The notes under the pieces were generated by a model. It saw nothing but the letters and a program-made list of their open reading frames with translations, was not told the DNA's origin and did no database searches. Source: Ichthyophthirius multifiliis (taxonomy: Eukaryota; Ciliophora; Oligohymenophorea; Hymenostomatida). Taken from it: a DNA stretch of 64,000 nt. Shown here in pieces: positions 23,958 to 37,124 of the stretch. Each line of letters opens with the position of its first letter. Within the stretch, counting starts at the first letter, position 1. The stretch is from contig NW_004086320.1 of the NCBI RefSeq assembly GCF_000220395.1, positions 1-64,000 of the forward strand, given 5' to 3'. Both the position numbers and the translations under genes were made by a program.

Positions 23958-25339
23958 GAAAATTAAATTTAAATAGATAGTACTTGATATTTTAAATTAA
24001 GAATAAAATATTTAAAATGATGAATAATAATAAATAGATATAGAGACTTTGATTTTGTTAGATAGAAATATTGATTTAGTAACTCCTTTATGTTCTTAAT
24101 TAATTTATGAAGGTTTACTAGATGATTTTTATGAAGTTTAAGGGAATATTCTTAAGGTAGATTCTAAAATATTAACAGGATAAAGTGGTAAACCTTAATT
24201 AATAAGAATATCAAGTGAAAACAATTAAATATATGAGAACATAAGAAGTAAATAAATAACTTAGGCACGATAATATTTAAGTAGTTAAGCATAGGAAATT
24301 CAAAGAATGAAATAAATAATTTCTGACAAAAAAAAAAATGCTTCAGCAGAAGAACTTTAAAAATGCCTAAAAATTGTAGACAAAATTTCTTAATAATAAA
24401 AGAAAATTGAAGATCGTAAATATTTTAAATTTCATTTTTTTATATTTTTTTAAAATTTCATTTTTTTATATTTTTTTACAGATGTTAATATATCTTTGAA
24501 TATTGTTGAAAGAATGAAAACAATAGAATTTTATAAAGATCTTCAAATTGAATAAGGTATAGTTATAGGAGTAAATTCTAACTAATCTTTTGAATATTTA
24601 GAAGTTCTTATTGGTTTAGGAGCTCCTATTTAAAAAGTTTTGAAACTTTTTTGTTTATAATCGTTAGTTGATAAAGGTATAAAAGCTAAAGAATTAGATT
24701 TTTTAAGAAAAGAAATTTTACATGTTTATTTTTTATTTTTTTATAATATTTTTTGTTTTATTAGGAATACGGATTTAAACATATTTTAACTCTATATAGA
24801 CTTTCTTAAGCTGGATTATTAAGAAAATAAGATAGTTAAAAAAATTCTTGGCCAAAATTAAGAGAATAGTTAAAATTAATTAACGATGAAGTTGAACCTG
24901 AAAATCCAAATGATCCAGCGTATACTTATTCTGGATATTGTCCATTAACGTATTATTTTTTTATTTTATTTTTTATTTTTGTTTTGATTTTAATTTTCTA
25001 GAGTAAGATTAATTGAATAATGTTTAAATAAATAAAGCTGGAAGCAAATTTAAGAATAATTAAAATCTATTAATGGATATTAATAATATCCTGAACCTTA
25101 ATAATATGTAAAATTGTAAAATAAATCAGCTATTCTTGTTTATATTGTCGGAGGTGTTACTTTTGGAGAAATCAACGCTATTAGATTTTTAGCTAAATAA
25201 ATAGGTTTTTATTTATTTTTACGTTTTATTTTATATTTTCATTATTTATATATATACAGATAGAGAAATTATTATTGCTTCAACTCATATTATTAATAGC
25301 AAAAATATAATTTAAAATATAATTAATTATAGTAATTGA
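23175..25339 (+). CDS. VPS33: vacuolar protein sorting 33 (Sec1/Munc18 family)
   Basis: SM-family subunit of the HOPS/CORVET tethering complexes, acting with SNAREs in fusion at late endosomes and vacuoles. Start MEDLYKQLVLNQNQENEKIY. The family's LLDSIPGKKDLI region corresponds to LISLI...KEKKHLIFDLDVKN. Conserved blocks are FVAESIQRIQVVYGKIPN, ILLDRNIDLVTPLCSQLIYEG, YGFKHILTLYRLSQAGLL and the C-terminal AILVYIVGGVTFGEINAIRF. The protein ends with EIIIASTHIINSK and a short tail. Introns are AT-rich; the second holds a long TA run. A T run at 23284-23286 is one base too long: with two Ts the exon reads LISLIDS and its phase fits the GTAATT donor. VPS33A and VPS33B types were not separated. 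Confidence 0.92.
23911..23952. repeat. (TA)n microsatellite within a VPS33 intron
   Basis: Uninterrupted TA run between the exon ending at FAKGDGAK and the exon beginning with IVLDILN. Confidence 0.9.
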
Positions 25340-25455
25340 ATTTTTATGTATTTTCTTTTTATATATTTTTTATATTTTAATATTTTTTTTTTATAAATAA
25401 TTTTAATTTAAAATAAACTTTATTAAAGTTAAAATAATTTTATGTGTTTTAATTT

Positions 25456-26174
25456 TCATTTTTTAATTATAATTTTAGTTTTATTATTTTAATTCTTATG
25501 TAATTTAGTTTGAACAGTTTTATATTCATTAACAATTTTAGAATATTTTTATTTTATCTATTTAAAATATTATTCGAAAAGCCTTCTAAACTACTCATTT
25601 GTTAATTTTATTATTATTTATGGTTTTTAAGGTGCATCTTCCATCAAGGTTGCTATTTATGATATAATAGTCCTAAAAGGCAAATGGTCTTTTGCAAATA
25701 AAGTTTCGTTTTTAAAATTTTTTCTATTTTTAAAATCAAAATCTTCCTTTTTTTCTATTTTCATTAAACTTTTTGGACTTGTCCTTAACATTAGTCTTAA
25801 TTTGATTTTTTAAAAAATAAAGATATAGCATTTTAATTAATAAATAATTACTATGTCCTTTCTAAATTTAGTTAATATTTGTTTTTAAAGCAATAATTTT
25901 ATAATTTTTTTTAATAATCCTTTAAATTTATTAAGTATTTTTTTTTAAGTGAAGTTAAAAAATTCTCTTTATATTCAAAATAGAAAAAAATTAATTTATT
26001 AAGAAAAGTTTATAAATATATAATTTTTACTTAAGATACTATATTTTATCTAAAGTTCAGCTTATTCAAATTTGCTTTAAATTTATTCGTCTATAATTTT
26101 ACATTCATATTTTATTTCGTGAATAGATTCAAACTTTATTAAATTTCCTAAATATTTAATTAATAAATATATAT

Positions 26175-26229
<55 letters not shown>

Positions 26230-29200
26230 CATTTATAGACTATGTTAAGAGTATGGTAATAATGTTCCAATTGCTTAAGGTTAATATTCTATTTAAAAGT
26301 TTTTTTTAGATGAAATATTTTAAGTTTTATTATCTTCATTTTAATTTTTATAATAGATATTTTACTTTAAATTAGTTTTTTTATAAATATATATAAAATA
26401 TATTAATACTTGAAAGTCTGTTTTATATTTAATTTTAATTAAAGAAGGTATTAGATTTATATTTTAAACAATTTAAGTTTTATTCTTTATATAACTAAAG
26501 CAATCAATAATTTATTTTTTATTTTTTAAATTAAATTCATTTAAAATATCTTAATAATTCTTTTTTATTTATAAAAAAATTTAAGTATATTAAATAAATT
26601 TACAATATTATTTTCTATATTTTTATCTATAAATTCATTTTATTTAAGAAATTTAAACAAATTTTAATCAAAATATTTGGCATTATTAATTAAACTTTAA
26701 TCCCACTAAACTGCTAATTAAGTTAACTAAACAATCTTTAAATTAACATAATATAAATAGAACTTTTAAAGGCTTAATAAAATAATAAATAAAAATATAA
26801 ATATTTTATATATTTTAATTACTTTATAACTATTAATCTTATTCTCAATAAATTAGAACTTATTTTTTAATAAAGTTTTTATTTATAAAAATATAACATA
26901 ATTCTTCTTACGGATTTTTTTTTTTAAAAATCTTAGACATATTTTCTTAATATATAGAATTAAATAGGGTTAAATTGTTTTATTTATTATTTGATTTTGA
27001 ATATTTTATATTATTTTTAAATATATCTTGCTTTAATATTAAAAATAAAATTATATTTAGCTTAGCTTTTAAATTAATATGCAATTTTTTAATAAATCAT
27101 AAAAATTTAATCCAGGAAAAGTGTTTTAATTAATTTTTTCTTTATTTCGATTTCTTTGAATTCTTTAAATTTATTTTCTTTTATTTAAATTTAAAGCTTT
27201 AAAAATTCAGGAGATTTTTCGATTTATTTCTATAATATTAGATTTCTCCTATTTGTTATATATAAAATTTAAAATAAAAAAATTAAATAAATTACTTCTC
27301 TAAAAAAATATTATGTTTCTTTTCTTTAGCATTCTTTATTCTTTCAGTTAAATTTTTTGTTTATTCATTTAATTTTTAACTTATAAATTGATTATATTAT
27401 AATGGAGAACTCATGAAATTTAATAATGGTTTATATCGTTTACTTGGCTTTAAACTTTTAGTATCTAAAGTACAATTAATTTTATTTTTTATAACTCCAA
27501 CAAATTAAGTGACTCTTTTTTATGTATTCTTGCATTCTTTTACTATTTATTTTGTATTTTATGTATAATCGTTTATACTTTTTAATAATTATTCATATTA
27601 TATTTTTGTTTCTTAATTATTTTAATCTAATTAACATACAGTACTTTTACTTTTTTATTTAACCGATATTATTTTATCTGTATTGTTTTCATTAGGATTT
27701 GTTAGTAAATATAACAAATGAGCATCTTCCATACCTTTTTAGATCATATCAATATATTCATATTTCATAACATCGATTTATTAATTAATAGTAATTTTAT
27801 TACCTATATTATTTTCTAAGTATAAAAATTTATATTATTTAATATTTTTCTTATACATAAAAACTTACATGTATTATATTATATTTAATTTCTTGGTGTG
27901 TTTTCTTTTTTTTGGATTATTCTAAAATTTAAAATTATTGTTTAATTTTTGTTAATAATTATAATTTTTATTTACATTTAAATGTGTCTTATTATTCAAA
28001 TAATGGCATATATAAGGGTTCATTTTATTCCTTATTTATAATTTATTAAGAACATTAATCAAAAACAAACTCAAATTATTCGGAATTGCCATTAAAAACA
28101 GAATTAATTTAATTTTCTTTAATATTTAAATTTAATTTTTGAATGGTTTCTTTAAAACTAAAATCTCCTTTACTTGATCTTTTTATTTTATAATTTTAAT
28201 AATTTGTTTGTTTGTTTATAATTATAAAAAAACCTCGAAGATAGAAGCAATTTTTTATTTTTTTAATTTATTATAAATTATCTTTATTTATTATATTTGT
28301 TGTATTATTTTCAATATTTAATTATTAGAAAGAAATATTTCTTTTTTATTTTATTTGATAATTTTCTATATTAATTTCATTATTTTTTTCTACTTTCTAA
28401 TCGATTTCTTAATTAATTGAATAACAAGAATTTCTCTTTAAAATAAAATATTTTTAATAAAATAAAAAATTATACATCATTAATCATTTAAACTCCTAAG
28501 TTTTTAATTTTAGATTTAATATTTGATAAATGAAGATTTTTAAATTATTAAACAACATTATTTAACTGTCCTCCAGGATTATTATTTTCCTAAATAACAA
28601 CAGTAAATCTATCTCCACAAGCAACATCTAGAGTAAATTTTCTCTTTAAACGATCTACCAATTTAGGTTGAAATTAATCTTTCTAATCTTCATGTCCTAA
28701 ACACATTTCTGAATAATCTCCCCATGTATAAAGTTTCCCAAATTAATCTATAGCAGCATTGTGTGTAGGTCCACATTAAACCTATTTTATTTGAAATAAT
28801 TTTCATTTATTATTTTATAAGAAAGCTTTTTACTTTTACGAATTTTACATGAGAATTTGTATTTCCTACAGGCATCAATTATTTAGGTTCAATTACTTTT
28901 TTTTTATTAAAAAAAATAATATTTTTTTTCTTATAAAAAAAATACCATTAATTAATGAAATTTCTTAACTTTTTGAATATTCTCCTTTACCCCATGCATA
29001 TAATAAACCCTAAAATTCGAAATTAAATACTATATTTGATTTTTTTTATTTTTTTTATTTTTTTAAATTTTTTATATTAAATTACTTCGTTTGTTATTGC
29101 ACACGAATAATATTTACCACAACTAGCTTAAATAACTTTCTTATCATTAAAAAAGGAAATCTACTTAGGATAATATTCTATTTAATTAAAATTATAATAA

Positions 29201-30285
29201 CAATCATCAATTTAATGACCTAACTAACCATAAATTCCATTTCCCCAAGAATATAAGTTTCCTTAAATATCCCAAATTAAGCAATGATAAATACTACAAG
29301 CTATTCCTTTAATAATTATACCCTTTTTAATTTATGTATTAAAATATATATAATTATGTATTTACATTTAGTTTTTAAACAGGTAAAGGGACATTTACAT
29401 ATTCTTATCTAATTTCTAAACCTTAACCTAATAGTCCATTTTCATTTTTTCCACAAGAATATAAAATATCATTAACATAAAAGTAAGATTAATTATATCC
29501 AGCACATATTTATATTTGGTTAAATTTAGTAATGCTTTTTTCATGTTTATTTACATAAGGGAAATAATTTTTTTTTTATGTAATATTATTTGGAGATTAT
29601 ATAGACTTTTCTGAATGTTTGGTTTTATTTTAAGAATTAATACTATTTAATTGAAAATTTAAATTGTTTTATTAAAAATTTAAATTGTTTTATTGAAAAT
29701 TTAAATTGTTTTTGACAGATTTAGATTTTCGGATGCTTTTATATGAATTTTGTCTTTAAGAAAAATTATTATGTATAGTTGAGTTGAAATTTTTTAGTTT
29801 TTTTTAGAAAGTTTATCTGTAAAATTAACTTTATTTAGAAATATAATTCTAGAAACATGCTTAGTTTAGATATTTTGGAACTTCTATTATATCAGAACCT
29901 TTTTATAAAAGTTTTCCTTATGTATTGTCACCCCATACAAAAATTTTATTTGTTTCTTTTTTTTATTTTTAATATAAAAAATAAATATGTTAAATGGTTT
30001 ATTATTAATACCAGTTAAAGATATTACATGTTCATTATTAATAGATATCTATTTTATTTAATCTTCTATAACATTATTTAATTATGTTATATTAACTGGA
30101 GTTTTTACATTAAATAGTTATTAATCTAATAAATACTTATATGGAAAATTTTATTTTTTAAAATTTACTTATTCCTAATTAACCTTTATTTCCAGATCCA
30201 AATGACCATAAATTATTTTATTCTATAAAAATATATATTTATTTATATATATACATATATAAATAGTTTTATATAAATTATATAA

Positions 30286-30333
<48 letters not shown>

Positions 30334-30688
30334 TTAGATATATTGTTTTTAATTATTACGATCTAATGCAAATATTGTATTTTGTCCTGAGTATATTTTA
30401 GTGAATTTAAATTTATATTTTTTAATTTTATTTTATGAAATTTTATTATCATTTACAGATTGTATAAAGTTTTAAAATTATTCGTCTTAGAATAGAATTC
30501 TTGTAATTCTATTAATTATAAAAAATTCAAAATATTTTTTTTTTTTTTATTTTACATTAAATCATTTTTTTAATAATAAATAGTACCATCTGGTTAATAT
30601 TGCTTGCTTCCGAAATAAAAAACTTGTTATTTTTTATTATTATTTAAATTATGAAAATGAAAAAATTGTTATTTATACCATGACTCAT
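25456..30688 (-). CDS. RCC1-repeat protein with long coiled-coil C-terminal region
   Basis: The N-terminal third consists of RCC1 repeats, which fold as a beta-propeller. Examples are VFYFGSKQYQPDGTIYY, QFGKLYTWGDYSEMCLGHED and LDVACGDRFTVVIQENNPGG. The rest is Asn/Lys/Gln-rich helical sequence. It includes KGDFSFKETIQKLNLNIKEN, YEYIDMIQKGMEDAHLLYLL and TERIKNAKEKKHNIFLE. A compact end has DHLPFRTIISQIATLMEDAP before TGA at 25456. Many short introns interrupt it, one holding a TA run. The start at 30688 (MSHGINNNFF) requires one more base in the run 30660-30665. RCC1 proteins with coiled-coil tails serve in trafficking or ciliary roles in other organisms; no specific function is claimed. Exon joints in the 26.2-27.3 kb part are not fully traced. 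Confidence 0.75.
26167..26227. repeat. (AT)n microsatellite within a probable intron
   Basis: AT dinucleotide run with one AAAT interruption, inside the RCC1/coiled-coil gene. Confidence 0.9.
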
Positions 30689-33505
30689 TTATAATTATAA
30701 AAAATATTACCAAATATTTATTATAAAACAATAAAATTAATATTATTTTTATATGTATATAAATATTAATTTGAAATTATTTAATAAAAAAATAAAAGAA
30801 AAACAATAAAATATCCAAAAATAAATAAACTTATTTTAATAATATAAATAGTTTAAATATAATTTATATATCAAAAAATGTCAAATTATTTGATATAATA
30901 AACTTTTATAAATAATTTATAATTTTAATTTCGTATAAATCAATTATTTTTAAATGAGAAATAAAATTTGATTTCATTAATTTTTTAAATTTTATAACTT
31001 AAAAATATTTAAAATAAACAATTATTTTATTTTAAAATATAATAAAATATATTTACAAAATATAAATTTAAAATTTTAATATATTTCTTCAATCCTTGAA
31101 TTCGAAAAAAAAATATTTTAAAATTCTTAATGTCTTTTATTATATTAAAGAATAATTATTGTTTTTTATTCTCTATAATATTTAAACATAATAAATAATT
31201 TTTAATTAAATATTTTACTCATTTAATTAGTGTTTTTTATTCACAATAATCTTAAAATATAATATTTTAATTTATTCGATATATAATACTAATTTTATTA
31301 TTAGAATTTTTTTTTTTTTTCTTATTTATATACATATTAAATATTAATAACTTTAAAAACTTTTTTTATAAAAATTAGTACTTCTTAATCTATTTTTTAT
31401 ATTTTAACTTTTTTATATTATTTTTTATGATAAAATATTTTTATTTATTTAATTTTAGGCTTTTTTTTTATTATTTTATTTTATAAACTTAAGTTATGTA
31501 TTTAAAAATTTTTATTATTTTTTAGGCTTTAAAAATTTATTTCTTTAATTTGTAATCAATATTTACGAAATCATTAGTTTAAATATTTATTAATTATAAA
31601 TTATTAAATATTTATGATAGTTAAGTTTCGTATTTATAAACGATTTATTATTTTTTAAATATAGAATATATATATTTTTTATATACATACATTTATCATT
31701 ATTTATATTTATTTATTATTTAGTTTATTTATTATATTTAAAATACTAAGTAAATAAGTTTAATTTTAAATTATAAAAACTCCTAAAATATTTATTATTT
31801 TAAATCTATGAATAATTTTTTTATCGTAAAATATATAATTTTTTTAAAAAAATTGGCTCTAAAATCTTTTACTTGTTTAAAAAAATATAATCTAATTATT
31901 ATTAAATATATTTAATAATATATTTGAAAAAAAAATATTTTTTAATTTATTTAAATTTTATTATTATTAAATAATTTTCATAAATGTTGAAAATAATAAT
32001 TATAAATGTATTTATTATACATTATTAAAATATGTATTTATATATTTTTAAATAAAATTTAAATATTAATGAACATATATATGTTATTTAAGTGTATTTA
32101 TATGGACTTAACTTTTTTAAATATATAGATTAATTTAATTAGCTTGTTCTAAATACTAGTATTTTTATTTTTTTTTTATATATTATTACATTATCAATAC
32201 AGCATTTTCGATTCAAGTATTACACTAAATATTGCTTAAGTATGTTTAGTAACCAAAAACTCTATATATATGTTTATCACATTTGAAAACACCCATTTTT
32301 ATTTGTTATATTTATAAAGTTTTTTCTCTATGCATTCCATTAATATATTTAAGTATTGGTAATAAAATATTATGAAAATTAAAAAAAATAATTAATTAAT
32401 TTATTAAAGAATTTTAGTGAGTTTATTAATATACATGAATTTTCGGTGATTTATAGCTCTTATAGTTAATTTGTAGATATATAATTTTATTTTTTAAATA
32501 TTTTTTACGAATAATTTTTCTTAAAACAATATTAATGAACCTTTTATTTATAGATATTTATGTTATTTTTTATCATTTAATCTTTTTATTTATTTTATAT
32601 ATAATATTTTGGAATTGTTGGAAAAAATAAAATAATAACTAACCCCTTCCTCCATGCCCCCTAAATTAATAAATAATTAAATTTAGGAAGATGTATAATT
32701 ATATGAGTAAATTCCCCATAAATTTAATTAATAATTATAGTGTGATTACCGTTTTTTTTGTAAATGAAGAACTTTGAGCTCTTTTTGTTATGCTTTATTG
32801 TTGGAATTAATTTATAAAATAGAAGTTATTTTATGGAAGAAAAAAAAGATTTATAATAATAGTATTCTTAAAATTGATATTATTATAATAAAAATGAGAA
32901 AATTTCACGGAAAATAAAGTTAGAGGGGCAAATTAACTTATATTTATCTATAAATTATTTTTTGAATAATTAGTTTTTTAATTAAGTGATATTTTTATAA
33001 AAACATATATTTTCAAAATTTTACTAAAAATTTTGCTGAAAAAAGTAAAAATTGTATAATAGAAAAGAGAATATTTTTAATGCAAAATAAAGAATTAAAT
33101 AATTTTCTTTTTGATTGAACTTTTTTTCTTGATTATGATTGTTAATTTTTATTCTTATTAAGATTTAAAAATTCTATTGAGATTTTAGTTTAAAAAGTTA
33201 ACTTTTTAATGATTATTAATAATAAGAAATTGTTAATGATTATACATAATAGACTAATTTACTTTTATTATATAGTTAATATTATGATTATCTATATAAA
33301 TTTATATAATCAAAAACATATATATTTATATTATATTTATTTTTTAAAAAAATCATACTTTAGTTTTATTATAATAAAGATTATGAAAAGTATTTTCTTT
33401 TTTTTATATATATGTATATAAATAATAAATTAAATATAAACTATTATTGTATAAAATAAAACGTTTAGAATAATAATAATTAAATTATATTTTATAAATA
33501 TAAAA
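30689..33505. other. long AT-rich spacer with one GC-rich patch
   Basis: About 2.8 kb of nearly pure A/T between divergent genes. A minus-strand open frame of 47 codons near 32190-32340 (MECIEKKLYKYNKQKWVF...) has some codon complexity but no known similarity. A short pyrimidine-rich, C-rich patch at 32641-32662 stands out. The plus-strand open frame at 33209-33421 is made only of AT-type codons and is not convincing. Confidence 0.5.
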
Positions 33506-35526
33506 ATGTAAACAAAGGCACTAAAATAGCCTGTAAATTTATAAGATCAAATATAAAAAAATGAATTGATAAAAACTTTAGTAAAAGAGCAAGTAGATAA
33601 TTTAACTCCAGCCCCAATACCAGAATCTTTAGAAGAATTACTTTAGAAATTTATGTGTTTAAAATGTCCATAGCATAAAATCAGAAACTTTGATCATATA
33701 TGTACAAATAAAACTTGCAAATATCCAGAAGTTATTTTATGTTCAAAATGTATTTTATAACATGAATTACATTCAAAAGATTGTAAAAATGGCATAAGTG
33801 CAATTGAGATTTATTTACCTTAAAAAATTAAAGAGTTAACAGGAAAAGATAAGAAAATAATGATAGAAAAAATAAAGGAAAAAATAAATTCGAGTGAGAA
33901 ATTTATAAAGGAAAAAGTTAAAATTTAAGAGAAAAAGTGGAAAATGACATGAAAGAAATTGAAGGAAATGTAAAGACATTTTGTGAAATAATATAGATTG
34001 ATTTATTTAAAAAAATAAATTTTTTTGAGAAATAAAAACTTTAGGAAATAAAAGAATTCCGTTAAAATACAGAATTAAATTATAAATTATTAGAAAAAGA
34101 AAATAAAAATATCGAAGAGCATTTTAAATAAATTCTTTCAAATAATTTCCATTATGAAAATTAATTCCAAGTAAATAATTTCATTAAATAAATTCGAGAA
34201 AAAACTCACGAATTCTCCATTGATCTTTTTCTTAAATAAATCGAAGACAATCTTTAAGCTTTAAATTTTGATTTGGAAAAAAATTAATACTATAAAAATT
34301 AATTAATTCAAGATATAAAATCTAGTATTGAAAAAATTCTTTAAGAACCTTTAAAAAATAACTCTTTTTTAGATTTTACCTCCTTGAAAATTATAAAGCC
34401 TGTATTTTTAGAACTTTTAGAAAAACAAAAGGTTTAAAATGATAAAAAATCAATATATAATATAAATAATGAATAAGAAATTTAATCCTCTTTGTAAAAA
34501 GCAAGTATTTTAACTACAGATCATAAAACGAGTATAAATTCATTGGCAATTATAAATTATGATACATTTGCAACTTCAGGAAATGAATAAAAAATTAAAA
34601 TTTGGGGTTTCACCCACAATTACACAATTTATTAAAAATAGGAAATCAATACAAATGATCTTGCTTTATAAATTTAATTTGATAAAAAAAGATAATTAAT
34701 ATTTGCTGGAATGGCCCATAATAATATACTTGTTTATGATTTATAGGATATATATAACCCAGTGTTAATTAGAAATATAAGCGGGCATTCTAAAAGTATA
34801 AAAAACATAAATTTTATTAATGATTTGGAAGTATTGGTGAGTCTTTCTTATGACAAGTATATTAAAGGATGGAATTTGTATTAAAATGACGAATAGGAAG
34901 ATAAATAAATATTTAGTATTTAATATGAAGGAGTTTGTAAGTTTTTTGATTGCAATAATAAGTATTGTGTGTTGGGCAACATAGAAGGAGAAATAATAAT
35001 TTATTAATTTGTTTTTGATGAAAATAATAGCAAAATCATAAATATTACATTAAATAATAAAATTAAGGCTTCTAAAGATATTATAACTTCAATTGTTTTG
35101 GGATAAGTTAATTTAGATTTGTTTATTGTGGGAAGTGAAAACGGATCCATTAGCATTTTTAATTTATAGAAAGAAAATAATCGTATATATATAAATATAT
35201 ATATATTAAATATTTAATTATATTTTTATTTAGATAGTAAAATATTTAAAATACATAAATAAAGAATTTGTAGTCTAAATTTAATCGAAAACAACTTTTT
35301 GATTGCAATGAGTTGGGATGGATTGGCAGTACTTTATGATTTAAATACGCTTAATAATATTAGTAGTTGCTAATATTTGCTTTAAAATGATAGAGGAAAA
35401 CATTCAGATGGATAATCGGCGAAAATATCATTTTTCGGAGAAAACCATTATTAAATATTGGCAATTGGTAATAATGATAAAAGAATTTAGATATTTGATT
35501 TAAAATTTTCTATATTAAATAAATGA
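33506..35526 (+). CDS. zinc-finger and WD40-repeat protein
   Basis: The N-terminus MQTKALKQPVNLQDQIQK is followed by a Cys/His cluster: FMCLKCPQHKIRNFDHICT, then KTCKYPEVILCSKCILQHEL and HSKDC. This resembles a B-box-like zinc site. A Lys/Glu-rich coiled coil follows (KDKKIMIEKIKEKINSSEK and onward). WD40-type repeats form the C-terminal half: FATSGNEQKIKIWGF, IFAGMAHNNILVYDL, GHSKSIKNINFIND, SLSYDKYIKGWN and AIGNNDKRIQIFDL. Ciliates have many such B-box/coiled-coil/WD40 proteins; function is unknown. There is one short intron at about 35185-35235. The A run 33932-33936 is one base short, breaking the frame between the coiled coil's two halves. Stop TGA at 35524. Confidence 0.75.
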
Positions 35527-35858
35527 ATATTATTATTATATTTTTTTAAAAATTTATTAATTTTATATTTTAATACATTAATTAAAATATTCTTATATCT
35601 TTTATTTATTTTATAATATAGATTTATATTTTAAGATTTTTTTATTTATTTTTTTCGTTTGGTTTGTAAAAAAAAACAAAAAAAAAGAATTAGTTGTAAA
35701 ATATTAAAATAGATTTTTTTCACTTTTAATTATTTTTTATTATTTTTATCTTGTTTTTATGGAGAAATTAAAAAAATAAAATATAAATATAAAAAAAAGA
35801 AAAATAAAATAAAAAAAAATAAAAAAAAAAATATATATATATAAGATAAAAATTAAAA
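35527..35858. other. AT-rich spacer
   Basis: Homopolymeric A/T sequence between two plus-strand genes; presumed promoter of the downstream kinase gene. Confidence 0.5.
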
Positions 35859-37073
35859 ATGAACGATAATTTAGATTACCTAAATCTTGCAAACGAAAAA
35901 GGACTTTAAAAACAACTCGAATAAGGAGGTAATATTTATAAATTTATTCTATTTATTTAACATAAAATATTTTTATTTGTACAGAAAAAATACTTTTGAG
36001 TTGCTAAATATTTAAATTCAATGACTATAAAAAAAGATAAGAAAGAAATTTTTGTGTTACAACTCATGCTATATATAATCTTGATGGAATGTGTAAGAAA
36101 AATTTTTTAGTATTTTATGTATTTTTTTTTTATTAAAATAAAATATATAGCAATCAAAAGAAAAATTGATATGAGTAAAGTGTAAGCCCTTACTGTAAGT
36201 ACTTTAGGCACTGAATTTGTTGTACATGTTCCGGATGAATACGACTATAGATATGCTTCTAATGACAAGTAAATATTATATAGTATTATTTTTTATATGT
36301 AAATAAAAGACGTGATGTTATTATAATGAATATCGTTAAAGCATATAATTTGAGGTGTAACAAAAAAATGGAATGTTTTTTCAAAGTAATTTTTGTTATA
36401 TTTTTATATTTATACTAACATAATTTAAAAAAAAATAATAAAGGAAGACGTTAGTTTATTCAATTACGCCACTACAAAAGATGATAAGAAAAAAAAAATG
36501 AATAGAATGCCATAAGATGAGCCAAAAGTAAAATAATTTATTTTATATTTTTATATTTAAATAAAAATAAATATAGTTAATGGATATTAGTTCATTAAAA
36601 TAAACTATGGATTTATAAGCAGATAATTACACTGATATAAAAAAAAGAACATCTACTTTATGGTCTAGAGAAAAAGGAAAATAAGTAACATTGGATGATT
36701 TTAATACACTCAAAGTATTAGGAGCAGGTGCATTTGGTACTGTATTATTAGTAGAAGAAAAAAAAACAAGTATAAAAATAAATATATATTTAAAAAATTA
36801 AAAAATATATTTAAATAAAAAAAAAAACAGATGAATGGTTAGCTATGAAAGTATTAAAAAAAGATGTGGTTTTAGATAAAGGATAATTTGAACATACTAA
36901 AACTGAAAAACTTATTTTAGAGCATGTAAATCATCCATATTTAGTAAATTTAGTTTATGCCTTTTAGGATCCTTCTCGTTTATTTTTCGTTATGCAATTT
37001 ATGAGTAATTAATTTTATATATTAAAAATATGTAAATATATTTGTATATTTATAAAATATAAATTAGTATATA

Positions 37074-37124
<51 letters not shown>

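Noticed and set aside
32641-32662. Telomere or telomerase RNA template
   Set aside because: Only one CCCC-type motif, not a CCCCAA repeat, and no match in order to the Tetrahymena telomerase RNA as I know it.
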